A stretch of 64,000 nucleotides of DNA from the NCBI RefSeq assembly GCF_029892095.1, contig NZ_JARZAE010000004.1:4526001-4590000 (forward strand), given 5' to 3'. The notes beneath the pieces were generated by a model, which did not search any database, was not told where the DNA came from, and saw only the letters and a list, made by a program, of their open reading frames with translations. The position numbers and the translations under genes were made by a program. Shown here in pieces: positions 25,914 through 33,351 of this stretch; the first letter of the stretch is position 1; each line of letters opens with the position of its first letter. The stretch comes from Kitasatospora sp. MAP12-44. Its GTDB lineage: Bacteria; Actinomycetota; Actinomycetes; Streptomycetales; Streptomycetaceae.

Positions 25914-26317
25914 TCGTTATCGACTGTTCCGCTCTGATCCTGGTCCTCACGGCCCAAGGCCCCGACGGAGAGCTCATCCGGAGCCGTGTGGCCGAGGCGG
26001 GGGACGTCTACGCTCCCACCCTCCTGGACTACGAGATCCAGTCAGCGCTCCTCGGCATGCAGCGTGGCGGCAAGCTGACTGAGAGGGAAGTGGAAAGGGC
26101 GGTCGTCGCATACCGGATGCTTCCCATCGCCAAACGGGAGACGCTGCCGTTCTGGGACAGAGTGAAGAAGCTGCACGCCAACCTCAGTGCCTACGATGCC
26201 CAGTACGTCGCCCTGGCGGAAGCTCTTGGCGTACCGCTGATCACCAGCGACGCGAGGATCAAGCGCAGCGGCGCGGCAAAGTGCGACATCGAGATCTTCG
26301 CCTCGATCCGCCCTTAG
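25910..26317 (+). CDS. VapC-like PIN-domain RNase toxin
   Basis: A 135-residue PIN-domain protein. The acidic metal-binding residues are visible in order: Asp in VIDCSALI near the start, Glu in LLDYEIQSALLG, Asp in LSAYDAQYVALAEAL, and Asp in LITSDARIKRSG. VapC toxins cut tRNA or rRNA when released from the antitoxin. The TTG start at 25910 overlaps the antitoxin stop; no ATG fits better at the N-terminus. All catalytic positions are intact, so the toxin is probably active. Target RNA unknown. Confidence 0.87.
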   Translation: MIVIDCSALILVLTAQGPDGELIRSRVAEAGDVYAPTLLDYEIQSALLGMQRGGKLTEREVERAVVAYRMLPIAKRETLPFWDRVKKLHANLSAYDAQYVALAEALGVPLITSDARIKRSGAAKCDIEIFASIRP

Positions 26318-26353
26318 CCCGAGCGGCGCGTCCCAGTGGTGCCTTTGTCGATG

Positions 26354-26539
26354 TTCTGCTCGATGAAGATCAGCCAGAACATCCGCGAACTGCACGAAGG
26401 GGGCACCTCCCGGCCGGAGGCTGGGGGCGGCTCCACCGCCGTCACCAGCGAACTGGACGATGCCGCCGCCGGCATGGCCGAGAAGTCCGCCGAGTTCGCC
26501 GCCAACGGCAACCGGGTCTACCTCCCGCTGGCCGACTGA
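26354..26539 (+). pseudogene. Duplicated 3' end of thiC
   Basis: The segment repeats the last 162 bp of thiC (25323-25484) nearly base for base, starting in the codons for [14 protein letters not shown] and ending [16 protein letters not shown] then stop. Differences: about 27 bp of extra palindromic sequence in frame after RELH, a 3-bp deletion and scattered silent changes, with final residue D in place of N. The region lacks all of the enzyme before the last cluster cysteine, so it cannot be functional. It has its own terminator-like hairpin downstream. An ATG at 26336-26353 could start a 60-odd-residue peptide but no ribosome site is seen. Confidence 0.9.
26396..26431. repeat. Short palindromic insertion inside the thiC remnant
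   Basis: Between the codons for RELH and STAV the copy has 36 bp where thiC has 9. The extra part includes GGGGGCACCTCCCGGCC and GGAGGCTGGGGGC, which can fold as CCTCC/GGAGG. Elements of the type GGGGGCACCTCCC...CTGGGGG recur in Streptomyces genomes (recalled, not searched). The insertion keeps the frame. Confidence 0.6.
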
Positions 26540-26560
26540 CCCGGGTCGGACGACCTAGGC

Positions 26561-26594
26561 GCTGCACTGGGAGGCCGGTGGCTCCCAGCGCAGC
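26561..26594 (+). terminator. Hairpin after the thiC remnant
   Basis: A 13-bp stem with one mismatch (GCTGCACTGGGAG and CTCCCAGCGCAGC) and an 8-nt loop starts 21 nt after the remnant stop. It may be the original thiC terminator or belong to the SLOG gene on the other strand. Confidence 0.6.
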
Positions 26595-26655
26595 CGTCGG
26601 TTGCCGGCCGCGGTGGGAGGATCGTGGCGCCCGTGCTGGGTGGCGCTCCTGATGG

Positions 26656-27141
26656 TCACCCCTTTCTGGCCGCACCTTCAGGCCAGATGACCTCCACCGG
26701 AATTCCAGCGGCCTGGGCGCCGGCAACCGTGTCAGCCGTCCCGCCCCGGCCGTTCCCTGGGTGGCCGTCCCACACCGCGATGAGTTGATCCGCGCGCCGG
26801 AGCAGTTCCTGATTGGCGGCCTCGTACGCCTCGCGACTGGCTTCCCCGAATGGCATGACGACTACCTCGATCGCGGCCTGACGAAGGCGGTCGAACTCGT
26901 CCGCGTAGTCGGGTTTCACCTTGGCCTCGCGGTAGTCAGCAGACGGGATGACGACCACCAGGCTCCCGCCGAGCGACAGAACGGCATCAGCGAACAGGGC
27001 ATCGGCGCCCTTGGCGATGCAAGAAACGCCTGTCAGGCCCGAAGTCGTATACGAGGAAAGAGTGGTGAGGAGTGCCTCGCCGACCAGCCGGGCCGTCTGC
27101 TCGGTCAGGTCCATGTGCCCCGTCACAGCGATCACGGTCAT
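26656..27141 (-). CDS. SLOG-like (Rossmann, nucleotide-binding) protein
   Basis: A 161-residue protein: MTVIAVTGHMDLTEQTARLV, then GLTGVSCIAKGADALFADAVL, LGGSLVVVIPSADYRE and ADQLIAVWDGHPGNGRGGTADTV. The TGH motif near the start and the GGTAD segment near the end resemble the SLOG/DprA-like superfamily, whose members bind or cleave nucleotide-derived signals. The function is unknown. It ends the leftward pair led by the XRE/TPR-like regulator (16-bp gap), so the two are likely co-expressed. The pair diverges from the peptide-modification operon. GGGGAG precedes the ATG. Confidence 0.7.
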   Translation of the reverse strand: MTVIAVTGHMDLTEQTARLVGEALLTTLSSYTTSGLTGVSCIAKGADALFADAVLSLGGSLVVVIPSADYREAKVKPDYADEFDRLRQAAIEVVVMPFGEASREAYEAANQELLRRADQLIAVWDGHPGNGRGGTADTVAGAQAAGIPVEVIWPEGAARKG

Positions 27142-27157
27142 GCCGCTCCCCTTCGGG

Positions 27158-28612
27158 TCAGTTCGCCAGTAGCTCGCGGATGCTATCGCGCGCGTCGCGT
27201 ACCGCAGCGTTCGCCGAGCGACCAACGGTGTACTGGTAGAGAGCTCCCAGCTGGCTTCTGACACGGCTGGACTGGGTGCGTGACGCGACCTGCACAGCAA
27301 CGCGCGTCTCTTCGACGGCCCCGGTGACATCACCGACCAGGAATCGTGTCTCGGCTAGTCCGATCCGGTCCAGCGCATGGGAACGACCGGCCTCTTCCCC
27401 ACGAATGGAAATGGCGGCCCGGATATGCTGGGCGGCTGTTTCTGCGTGGGCGCGGGGTTCTGTCCGAGCGAGATCGAGCAGACGCCCACCCGTCACTCCG
27501 GCCAGTTCGGCGGTGTCGAAGTAGGAGATCCAGTGGGGCTCGTCAGCATTCGCTCCGACTGACGCGAGCTCCTCCTCAGCCTGGCTGGTCGCCCGCCGAA
27601 ATGCCGCGACTCGGCCCATGGCTGCATAAGCCCATGCCTCTCGTGTGTGCAGCATGGCCAGAACCCGTGGCCCGCCAAGCCCGCGGGCGCCGTCCTGGGC
27701 GAAGCGGATGAGTTCGAGTGCGTCCGCCGGCCGATCGATGTACAGCATCTGCCGGGCCATGCCTGCCAGCACATTGGCGCCGAACGGGCGGTCTTCTCCT
27801 GCATGGGCAGCGCGCAGGGCAAGGCGGTAGTAGTCCTGCGCCCTGCGCTGGTGTCCGGAGTCCCACGCCATTGTCGCTGCCGTGCCGGCGAGTTGTGCCA
27901 TGACGCGATACAGACGGCGCTCGATGTCCGGGTGTTGGCGATCTTCAAGGGCCGAGGCTGTCTCATTGAGCTGGCCCAGGACTGCCTTGGACCGGAGCCC
28001 GCCGCCGAACTGGTGGTCCCAGCGCCGGAAAGCGACGGCAGCAGCTTCGAGCTGGCTGACTTCGTGTTCGCCGAGGCGCCCCGGTCGCCGGCGCTCATCA
28101 GCCTTTGCCGCTGCGGTCAGCCAACCTTCGAGCGGGTCCAGTAGCGCGGTTCCTGAGACGGCGGCGACGGCGAGAAGGAGAGTGGCGGTTCGTCTGTCCA
28201 TAGCGAGATCGGCTCTTGTCAGTTGAGTCGCGAGATCGGTGGTTACCGCCGGGTGCCATGGGACGTCATCTGCAGGGGACCCGCCTGACACGGGTGCTGG
28301 CGGTACAGCTGGCTGCTTCTCCCACGGACGCGCGCTGAGCCCCAGGAGATCCCCGGGAATCGACAGGCCGTCTGCGATTCGCGTGATCACATCGTAGGAA
28401 GTGACGTGCTGATCGCCGGAGATCACCGTCGATACCTTGCCCGGCGTCAGCTGACATGCTGAGGCGATGCGGTTCTGAGACAGCCCGCCGTACTTCTTGA
28501 TCAAGCTGAACGCCGAAGCGAAGTCGTGTTCCGCGAGAGCTGCGCGGAGGTCTTCGCGCGCGAGAAGGTCAGCGGAGAGTAGCGGGCCACGGGTGGGGCC
28601 GGAATGCGTCAT
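27158..28612 (-). CDS. XRE-family regulator with TPR-like sensor domain
   Basis: A 484-residue protein. An N-terminal helix-turn-helix (GGLSQNRIASACQLTPGKVSTVISGD, given as GGLSQNRIASACQL and TPGKVSTVISGD) is at about residues 40-70. A ~330-residue helical region with TPR-like repeats follows (RRAQDYYRLALRAAHAGEDR, PADALELIRFAQDGARG, EAWAYAAMGRVAAFRRATSQ). Such architecture is common in streptomycete regulators that bind small peptides or partner proteins. It probably controls the divergent promoter toward the anti-sigma-type ATPase and peptide operon. Start at 28612 (MTHSGPTRG) has AAAGG upstream; longer starts lack a site. Confidence 0.82.
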   Translation of the reverse strand: MTHSGPTRGPLLSADLLAREDLRAALAEHDFASAFSLIKKYGGLSQNRIASACQLTPGKVSTVISGDQHVTSYDVITRIADGLSIPGDLLGLSARPWEKQPAVPPAPVSGGSPADDVPWHPAVTTDLATQLTRADLAMDRRTATLLLAVAAVSGTALLDPLEGWLTAAAKADERRRPGRLGEHEVSQLEAAAVAFRRWDHQFGGGLRSKAVLGQLNETASALEDRQHPDIERRLYRVMAQLAGTAATMAWDSGHQRRAQDYYRLALRAAHAGEDRPFGANVLAGMARQMLYIDRPADALELIRFAQDGARGLGGPRVLAMLHTREAWAYAAMGRVAAFRRATSQAEEELASVGANADEPHWISYFDTAELAGVTGGRLLDLARTEPRAHAETAAQHIRAAISIRGEEAGRSHALDRIGLAETRFLVGDVTGAVEETRVAVQVASRTQSSRVRSQLGALYQYTVGRSANAAVRDARDSIRELLAN

Positions 28613-28678
28613 GAGGCACAGCCTTTGCTCGAGAGCATAGCCACTGCTGATCATCAAATCGCGCTGAGTAGCAGCCTA

Positions 28679-28693
28679 TTACCGTCTCGGTAA
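28679..28693. promoter_or_regulatory. Palindrome TTACCG-TCT-CGGTAA in the divergent promoter region
   Basis: Perfect 6-bp arms with a 3-nt centre lie 67 nt before the XRE/TPR-like gene and 99 nt before the ATPase gene. A second imperfect repeat (TGCTC-GA-GAGCA) lies at 28626-28637. Candidate operators for the XRE-type regulator. Confidence 0.45.
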
Positions 28694-28792
28694 CACCTGC
28701 TGGTCATCCCCTGAATCTCGTTTGCGGCCGATGCTCTTCCTGGATGCGCTACGGCGCGCAGCTGAAGCGTTCGGCAGGGACGAGGTACATGG

Positions 28793-29287
28793 ATGAGCCC
28801 GTTGAAGACAGCATCGTTCCCGGTGCCGTACGAGTGGGATGTTGAGGCTGACGCGGCCGCTGTCCCGCCGGCCCGGCGCTTGGTCGTCGACATCGCGCGG
28901 TTCTGGCAGGTGCCGTTGTCGGACGATGCCCTGCGCGATGTCGAGTTGTGCACGAGTGAGCTGCTGGCGAACGCCATGGAGCACACGAAGGCGCGGTGCA
29001 AGGTGACGGTGCGTTGGACGGGCATTCGACTGCGGGTGGAGGTCGCGGACAGCAGCCTCCGGCTCCCGGACCCGGATACGGCGCAGGACACCGTGACGGG
29101 TGGTCGGGGCCTGATGGTGGTCGCGGGTCTGTCGCACTCGTGGGGCTGGGAGCCGTCCGGGGCCGGGAAGGTCGTCTGGTTCGAGTGCGCCCCGGACCAA
29201 GTGGTGACCGGCGACGAGCGCCTGTCCGTACTCGTGCGGGCCGCCGACATCGATGCCGCTGCGAAGGTGCGCTCGTCAGCCGCGTAG
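28793..29287 (+). CDS. Anti-sigma-type HATPase (RsbW-like ATP-binding protein)
   Basis: A 164-residue GHKL ATPase. The N box is ELCTSELLANAMEHTKARC (about residues 55-73), the G1-like motif is VEVADSSLRLP and the G2 box is GGRGLMVVAGLSHSWGWEPSG. Such single-domain proteins act as anti-sigma serine kinases or as partners of XRE-family regulators in streptomycetes. It stands first in the rightward direction, 165 nt before the peptide gene, and may share its promoter. It is likely a regulator of the downstream operon, or couples it to stress signals; direct evidence is lacking. Confidence 0.82.
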   Translation: MSPLKTASFPVPYEWDVEADAAAVPPARRLVVDIARFWQVPLSDDALRDVELCTSELLANAMEHTKARCKVTVRWTGIRLRVEVADSSLRLPDPDTAQDTVTGGRGLMVVAGLSHSWGWEPSGAGKVVWFECAPDQVVTGDERLSVLVRAADIDAAAKVRSSAA

Positions 29288-29356
29288 CTGTCCACCCGCT
29301 CTGACGTGTCATCAATCTCCACTCGGCCTGCTGGGATGTCGCGGCCGGGTGGTCCA

Positions 29357-29394
29357 GGCGCCAGCCACCATTCCCCTTTTGGCTGGCTGGTGCC
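29357..29394 (+). terminator. Stem-loop between the ATPase gene and the peptide gene
   Basis: A 10-bp stem (GGCGCCAGCC and GGCTGGTGCC, one G-U pair) with an 18-nt loop lies 70 nt after the ATPase stop and 57 nt before the peptide ATG. It could separate the ATPase transcript from the peptide operon or set their ratio. Confidence 0.4.
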
Positions 29395-29451
29395 GCCCAA
29401 GTCTTCCCGTTGGAACCCCGGCGGGAGATCCCATGAGAAGGGAAGAAGCGC

Positions 29452-29586
29452 ATGGTGCAGGACACCACGTCGGCCCCGGCCGCTGAGGGCGGCCTCCTGG
29501 TCGCCGCACGGAAGATCGCTGCTGCCCGGGCCCGGACCGAGGTCCCGTCCGACGTCACCAGCGGCAAGTCCGACGGCAACGACTGA
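29452..29586 (+). CDS. Small peptide, candidate ribosomal precursor for the downstream modifying enzymes
   Basis: A 44-residue reading frame: MVQDTTSAPAAEGGLLVAAR, then KIAAARARTEVPSDVTSGKS, then DGND. A ribosome site (AAGGGAAGAAG) lies 5 nt before the ATG, and the next gene starts 14 nt after its stop. The Ala/Arg/Lys-rich helix-like middle and Ser/Thr/Asp-rich tail look like a leader-core layout, but the boundary cannot be set. No Cys is present, so it is not a lanthipeptide or sactipeptide. The neighbouring JmjC oxygenase family is known to hydroxylate Arg, His, Asn, Asp and Lys in proteins, and this peptide has four Arg residues and two Lys. I know no matching family. A small regulatory or structural protein is the alternative. 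Confidence 0.6.
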   Translation: MVQDTTSAPAAEGGLLVAARKIAAARARTEVPSDVTSGKSDGND

Positions 29587-29600
29587 TAAGGGCGCCCACG

Positions 29601-30791
29601 ATGCTTGATGCTGCCTCGTGGGCGGCGCGTCTGGGCGGGGAGTCCTTCCTCGTCCAGACGCTCAGCCGCTCCTACGCCGTCTTCCCGGGTGAGGCCGCCG
29701 ATGTGGCCGACCTCCTGTCCTGGGACGACATGAACAACATCCTCGCCACCCAGCGCTTGGAGGCCCCGCGGCTTCGGCTGTCGCTGGATGGCGAGATGGT
29801 GCCCCAGTACCGGTATTCGCTGCCGGTCACGACCCGACGGTCCGTGACCTGGCACCGCATCCAGCCGGCCGACCTGCACACTCAGCTGGCTGAGGGGGCC
29901 TCCCTCGTTCTGGACTCGATCGAGAAGATCCACCCGCCGATCGGGGCCGCCGCTGAGGCCCTGGAACGCTTCCTCGGCACGCTGGTTCAGGTGAACGCTT
30001 ACGCCTCCTGGACCGAGCGGGAGGGCTTTGGGACCCATTGGGACGACCACGACGTGGTGGTGGTCCAGGTGTACGGATCGAAGCGTTGGAAGCTGTACGG
30101 GCCCACCCGGCCCGCGCCGACGTTCCGGGACGTGGAGACCCCGGAGGAGCCGCAGGGCGATCCGGTGGCCGATGTGGTCCTGACGGCTGGTGACGTGCTC
30201 TACGTGCCGCGCGGCTGGTGGCACGGGGTCATGGCGGATCAAGGAACAGAGTCCCTGCACCTGTCGTTCGGCCTGGTGACCCAGACCGGGTCTGACTTGC
30301 TGATCTGGCTGGTCGATCAGCTTCGCTCGCGCTTCGTTCTCCGCCGTGACGTACCCCGGTTCGCCTCACCGCGCGAACAGGCCGCGTTCGTGGAGGAGTT
30401 GCGCGAAAAGATGATGACCGAGCTGTCGGATCCGGATCTGATCAGCCGGTGGGCGGAGTCGGTGGACACCACCCACTACGGCCGCGCGGTCCCCTCGCTG
30501 CCCTATGTCACCGGCCTGCCCGCTCGCGCGGAGGTGTCGGTGCGCCTGACCACTCCTCGGGCGCGGCTCACGGAGAACCGGGCCGAGGGCACGGTGACCC
30601 TCGCAGCGGCGGGAACTGCGTGGGACTTCACCGAACAGGCTGCTCCGATGCTCCGGGTCCTGCTCACTGGGCAGCCGGCCACACTCGGTTCGCTGGCCGC
30701 GACAGCCGGACTTGAGGTCAAGGACGTGGCGTCGCTGCTCACGGTCCTCATCGAGGGCCAGGCGGCTTCCGTCGTCGGGACGGCGCTGTGA
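29601..30791 (+). CDS. JmjC/cupin-type 2-oxoglutarate- and Fe(II)-dependent oxygenase (YcfD/ROX-like)
   Basis: A 396-residue protein. The iron-binding facial triad is visible: H146 and D148 in GTHWDDHD and H208 in GWWHGV. Between them lie VYGSKRWKLYGP, with a Lys probably contacting 2-oxoglutarate, and GDVLYVPRG. The order JmjC core, helical dimerisation segment (about 245-300) and C-terminal winged-helix-like domain (about 325-396) follows the ribosomal oxygenases such as YcfD, which hydroxylates an Arg of ribosomal protein L16. Here the gene directly follows a small peptide gene and overlaps an aldo/keto reductase gene by 4 bp (GTGA), so the peptide is the likely substrate. A ribosomal-protein target remains possible. 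Confidence 0.85.
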   Translation: MLDAASWAARLGGESFLVQTLSRSYAVFPGEAADVADLLSWDDMNNILATQRLEAPRLRLSLDGEMVPQYRYSLPVTTRRSVTWHRIQPADLHTQLAEGASLVLDSIEKIHPPIGAAAEALERFLGTLVQVNAYASWTEREGFGTHWDDHDVVVVQVYGSKRWKLYGPTRPAPTFRDVETPEEPQGDPVADVVLTAGDVLYVPRGWWHGVMADQGTESLHLSFGLVTQTGSDLLIWLVDQLRSRFVLRRDVPRFASPREQAAFVEELREKMMTELSDPDLISRWAESVDTTHYGRAVPSLPYVTGLPARAEVSVRLTTPRARLTENRAEGTVTLAAAGTAWDFTEQAAPMLRVLLTGQPATLGSLAATAGLEVKDVASLLTVLIEGQAASVVGTAL

Positions 30792-31693
30792 CGGCCGTCC
30801 TCGCATTGGGAACGTACCGGGTGCGCGTCGTCAGCCAGGCGGCGCGCACCGCCCTCGCCGCCGGTGCGCTGTGGGTGGACACGGCCCCGAACTACGCGCA
30901 TGGGTTGGCCCACCAGGAGCTGGCTCCTGTGCTTGAGGAGTACCCGCAGGCGCGGGTGGCGACCAAGACCGGCTTTCACACCCCTGCTCAGGGGCGGGCG
31001 GCTGTCGTTGCGGGTGTGCTGACCGACGAGAGCGCGGCCGTCGGCCACAGCTTGGCGTCTGCCTTCGTGCGCTGGCAGACAGAGAACTCCCTGCACGTCC
31101 TTGGCCGAGCCGACCTGGTGTTCGTCCACAACCCCGAACGCGTCTGGCACGATCACGGCCGGGATGAGTGCCACGCCCAACTGCGCTCGGCCTTCGCAGA
31201 ATTGGAGAGCCTCGCGCACAACGGCCGAATCCGGGGCTATGGCATCGCCACCTGGTCCGGATTCACCTCCGGTGCGTTCACCGTCGCGGAGCTGCTGCGC
31301 CTGGCGGAGGAAGCCGCCGGCTCCTCCCATCACCACTTCAGCGGCCTGCAACTCCCTGTGAGCCTGGTGATGGCCGACCCCATAAGCCAAGCCCTCGACA
31401 GTGGCGGTCCGCTCTTCCACGCGCGCGCTGCCGGGGTGACAACCTTCGGCTCGGCGCCGCTGCACGGCGGTGAACTTCCCGACCTGATGACACCCGAACT
31501 GGTGGAGTTCATCCGGCCCGGCCTTTCAACCCCGGCCGCCGCTCTGCTGGTAGCGGCCTCATGCCCAGCCCTGGACGTGGTTCTGGTCTCGGCGAGCAGC
31601 CCGGAACACTGGCACGATGCTGCCCGTGTGCTGGCCGACCCGCTGGCCGCCGACCGACTCAGGAAGGTGATCGATGCACTCGCCACCGGATGA
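30788..31693 (+). CDS. Aldo/keto reductase-like protein
   Basis: A 301-residue protein with the AKR barrel pattern and its catalytic tetrad: D31 and Y36 in VDTAPNYAHG, K60 in VATKTG, and H114 in DLVFVHNPE. Later conserved pieces are IRGYGIATWSGF and the C-terminal VLVSASSPEHW, which matches the NADP-binding end. AKRs reduce carbonyls with NADPH. In this operon it could reduce an aldehyde or ketone formed after oxygenase action on the peptide. The GTG start overlaps the JmjC stop, and its end overlaps the next gene by 20 bp, so the products are probably made together. Confidence 0.82.
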   Translation: MTAVLALGTYRVRVVSQAARTALAAGALWVDTAPNYAHGLAHQELAPVLEEYPQARVATKTGFHTPAQGRAAVVAGVLTDESAAVGHSLASAFVRWQTENSLHVLGRADLVFVHNPERVWHDHGRDECHAQLRSAFAELESLAHNGRIRGYGIATWSGFTSGAFTVAELLRLAEEAAGSSHHHFSGLQLPVSLVMADPISQALDSGGPLFHARAAGVTTFGSAPLHGGELPDLMTPELVEFIRPGLSTPAAALLVAASCPALDVVLVSASSPEHWHDAARVLADPLAADRLRKVIDALATG

Positions 31694-32525
31694 ACAGACC
31701 AGGGTCCGGATGGAGGCGGCGCACCAGGAAGCGGCCCGCCAGTTCGGGGTGCACTGCGATGGCGCCCCGGTCTGGGGAGACCGCGGAAGCACTCTCAGCC
31801 GACGCGCCGCGAACCAGTGGCTGCGTGTCTTCTCGACCAGGAAGGCGAACCCCGTCCGCAACAATGGCGAGGGCATCGTGGGCGCGTCGGAGCTGATCCC
31901 CGACGACGTGCCGCGCCCCCGGCTGCACGGCTCCTTGGACTGGATCGAGGACGATTTCGGCTACGGCGCCGACCTCATCGACTTCGTGCCCCACCCGGTC
32001 ATCTCGCCGCACCGCCCCGACTTGGACCACGACCCCGAGCTGTCCGACGAATGGTGGAGCACCCTGCGCCGTGCTCTCACCAGCCTGGGACAGGTCCAGG
32101 GTGTGCGAACGACGGTGCGGGACACCTGGATCGAGAGGGCGTTCCCCCAGTTCCTCGGCATCCCGGCCCCTGAGAGGATCGAGCGCACCACCGGCCACGG
32201 TGACCTGGCTTGGGGGAATCTGACCGCGCCGCTGATCATCCTCGACTGGGAACGCTGGGGGCTCGTCCCCGTCGGACACGACGTCGGCACACTGCACGCG
32301 ACCAGCCTCCTCGTTCCCGAGGTGGCCGCCCGCATCCGCACCGAGTTCGCCGATGTGCTCGACAGCCCCGCCGGCCGGATCGGCGAACTCATCGCGCTGG
32401 CCGAGATGCTGCAAGCCGTCGCACGCGGCTACTACCCCGAACTGGCGCACCTCCTGGTTGCGCGAGCTGCTGAACTCACCGGAGTCCAACCCCCCATCCC
32501 GGTCAGCTCGGAGATCCCTGTCTGA
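31674..32525 (+). CDS. Phosphotransferase-like (APH/kinase fold) protein
   Basis: A 283-residue protein. The catalytic-loop motif is TTGHGDLAWGNL (Brenner-type HGD-x4-N) and the metal-binding motif is LIILDWERWGLVP. These are typical of aminoglycoside phosphotransferase/fructosamine kinase-type enzymes. The N-terminal lobe is short and a glycine loop is not clear, so activity is uncertain. It closes the peptide operon, overlapping the reductase gene by 20 bp; AAGGTG 4 nt before ATG 31674 supports the start. It may phosphorylate the peptide product, confer self-resistance or phosphorylate a sugar or amino substrate. Confidence 0.65.
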   Translation: MHSPPDEQTRVRMEAAHQEAARQFGVHCDGAPVWGDRGSTLSRRAANQWLRVFSTRKANPVRNNGEGIVGASELIPDDVPRPRLHGSLDWIEDDFGYGADLIDFVPHPVISPHRPDLDHDPELSDEWWSTLRRALTSLGQVQGVRTTVRDTWIERAFPQFLGIPAPERIERTTGHGDLAWGNLTAPLIILDWERWGLVPVGHDVGTLHATSLLVPEVAARIRTEFADVLDSPAGRIGELIALAEMLQAVARGYYPELAHLLVARAAELTGVQPPIPVSSEIPV

Positions 32526-32542
32526 CGAGACCAGAACTGATC

Positions 32543-33028
32543 TCACGTCACGGGACCTGGCGCCGGGGTGCTCGGCGTTTCCGATTGCGCGGAAGCCAGC
32601 CATACGGCACCTACCGCGAGAGAAACTGATGCCACCACCAGGCCAATAGTCATGCCCATATCAATGGCATTGGGATGCCTCAACGTGGCGCCGCTGGCCG
32701 AATCTTCGCTCTGAGATATCCTGGCAAATACCAGACCTCCGAAGAAGAGAACTACCAATGAGGAGGCTTGTATGAAGGGGCGCCCTCTCGAATCCTTCTT
32801 CCCATGCCTGATCAGTTCTGCATTTGCGGCAACTACAATTAGCATTGAGGTTAGAATGACCTGAGTGCTAACAAAGAGACTGCTGATTCCTGTTCGGTTA
32901 TTCCTGTTGGCGATCAGCTGGGCGAAAACGGCAATAAAACCCACCAGGAGAACGGCGAGAAACCAAACTCCGAAGTCTGTCGCCCTCTTGTTTATCTTCT
33001 CGCGTAATTTGCTTGTCTTCTTGCACAC
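32543..33028 (-). CDS. Low-G+C four-segment membrane protein (unknown)
   Basis: A 161-residue protein with about four transmembrane segments (VWFLAVLLVGFIAVFAQLI, LFVSTQVILTSMLIVVAAN, SLVVLFFGGLVFARI, MGMTIGLVVASVSLAVGAVW), a basic N-terminus and a Pro/Thr-rich end. Base composition is close to half G+C, far below all neighbours, and codon eight is TTA, so translation may depend on bldA tRNA. Start GTG 33028 is tentative. It converges on the peptide operon with 17 bp between stops; this may be immunity or transport for that system, or an unrelated recent arrival. Confidence 0.65.
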   Translation of the reverse strand: MCKKTSKLREKINKRATDFGVWFLAVLLVGFIAVFAQLIANRNNRTGISSLFVSTQVILTSMLIVVAANAELIRHGKKDSRGRPFIQASSLVVLFFGGLVFARISQSEDSASGATLRHPNAIDMGMTIGLVVASVSLAVGAVWLASAQSETPSTPAPGPVT

Positions 33029-33349
33029 TCCAATGACGATAGGTCAGGCGGGCGTATTGCGCAGCCCGGGTAGTCCATGCGGCTTACACCTGGTAGGCGG
33101 CACGAGGGGAACCATTCCGGTCGGGCGCCCCGATAGGTGCCGAGTGGTAGGGGCGGGCGGGTTCGGTCAAGCCCGCGCGTACGGGCCTGCGCCTGGCGAC
33201 GGTGGCGAGCGGTGCGGGCTTGACGGGTTCCGTTCGCCCCGGACAATCGGGCTTCGGGGAGCCCGGCCGAACGGCGAGTGACCATCGGCCCTGGCCCGAG
33301 CCACGCCAGGCCCGACTGCCTGTCCGGGGTCCTTCCGGGGCCTGCTCGA
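33029..33349. other. Intergenic region with long imperfect inverted repeat; island edge
   Basis: No reading frame here has convincing codon bias. It holds the promoter side of the low-G+C membrane gene and an imperfect inverted repeat at 33150-33240 (outer arms GGGGCG/CGCCCC, inner arms TCAAGCCCGC/GCGGGCTTGA), followed by a small CGGGCT/AGCCCG hairpin. The truncated propeller-like gene begins at its right end. Confidence 0.5.
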
Positions 33350-33351
33350 CC

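Noticed and set aside
25485-26346. tRNA-type attachment site to explain the thiC-end repeat
   Set aside because: No tRNA-like sequence is present; the repeated segment is protein-coding thiC DNA.
29432-29485. Shorter alternative peptide frame starting at the ATG 20 nt upstream of the 44-residue peptide
   Set aside because: It gives only a 17-residue frame ending inside the peptide gene with no continuation; the 44-residue frame has the better ribosome site and spacing to the next gene.
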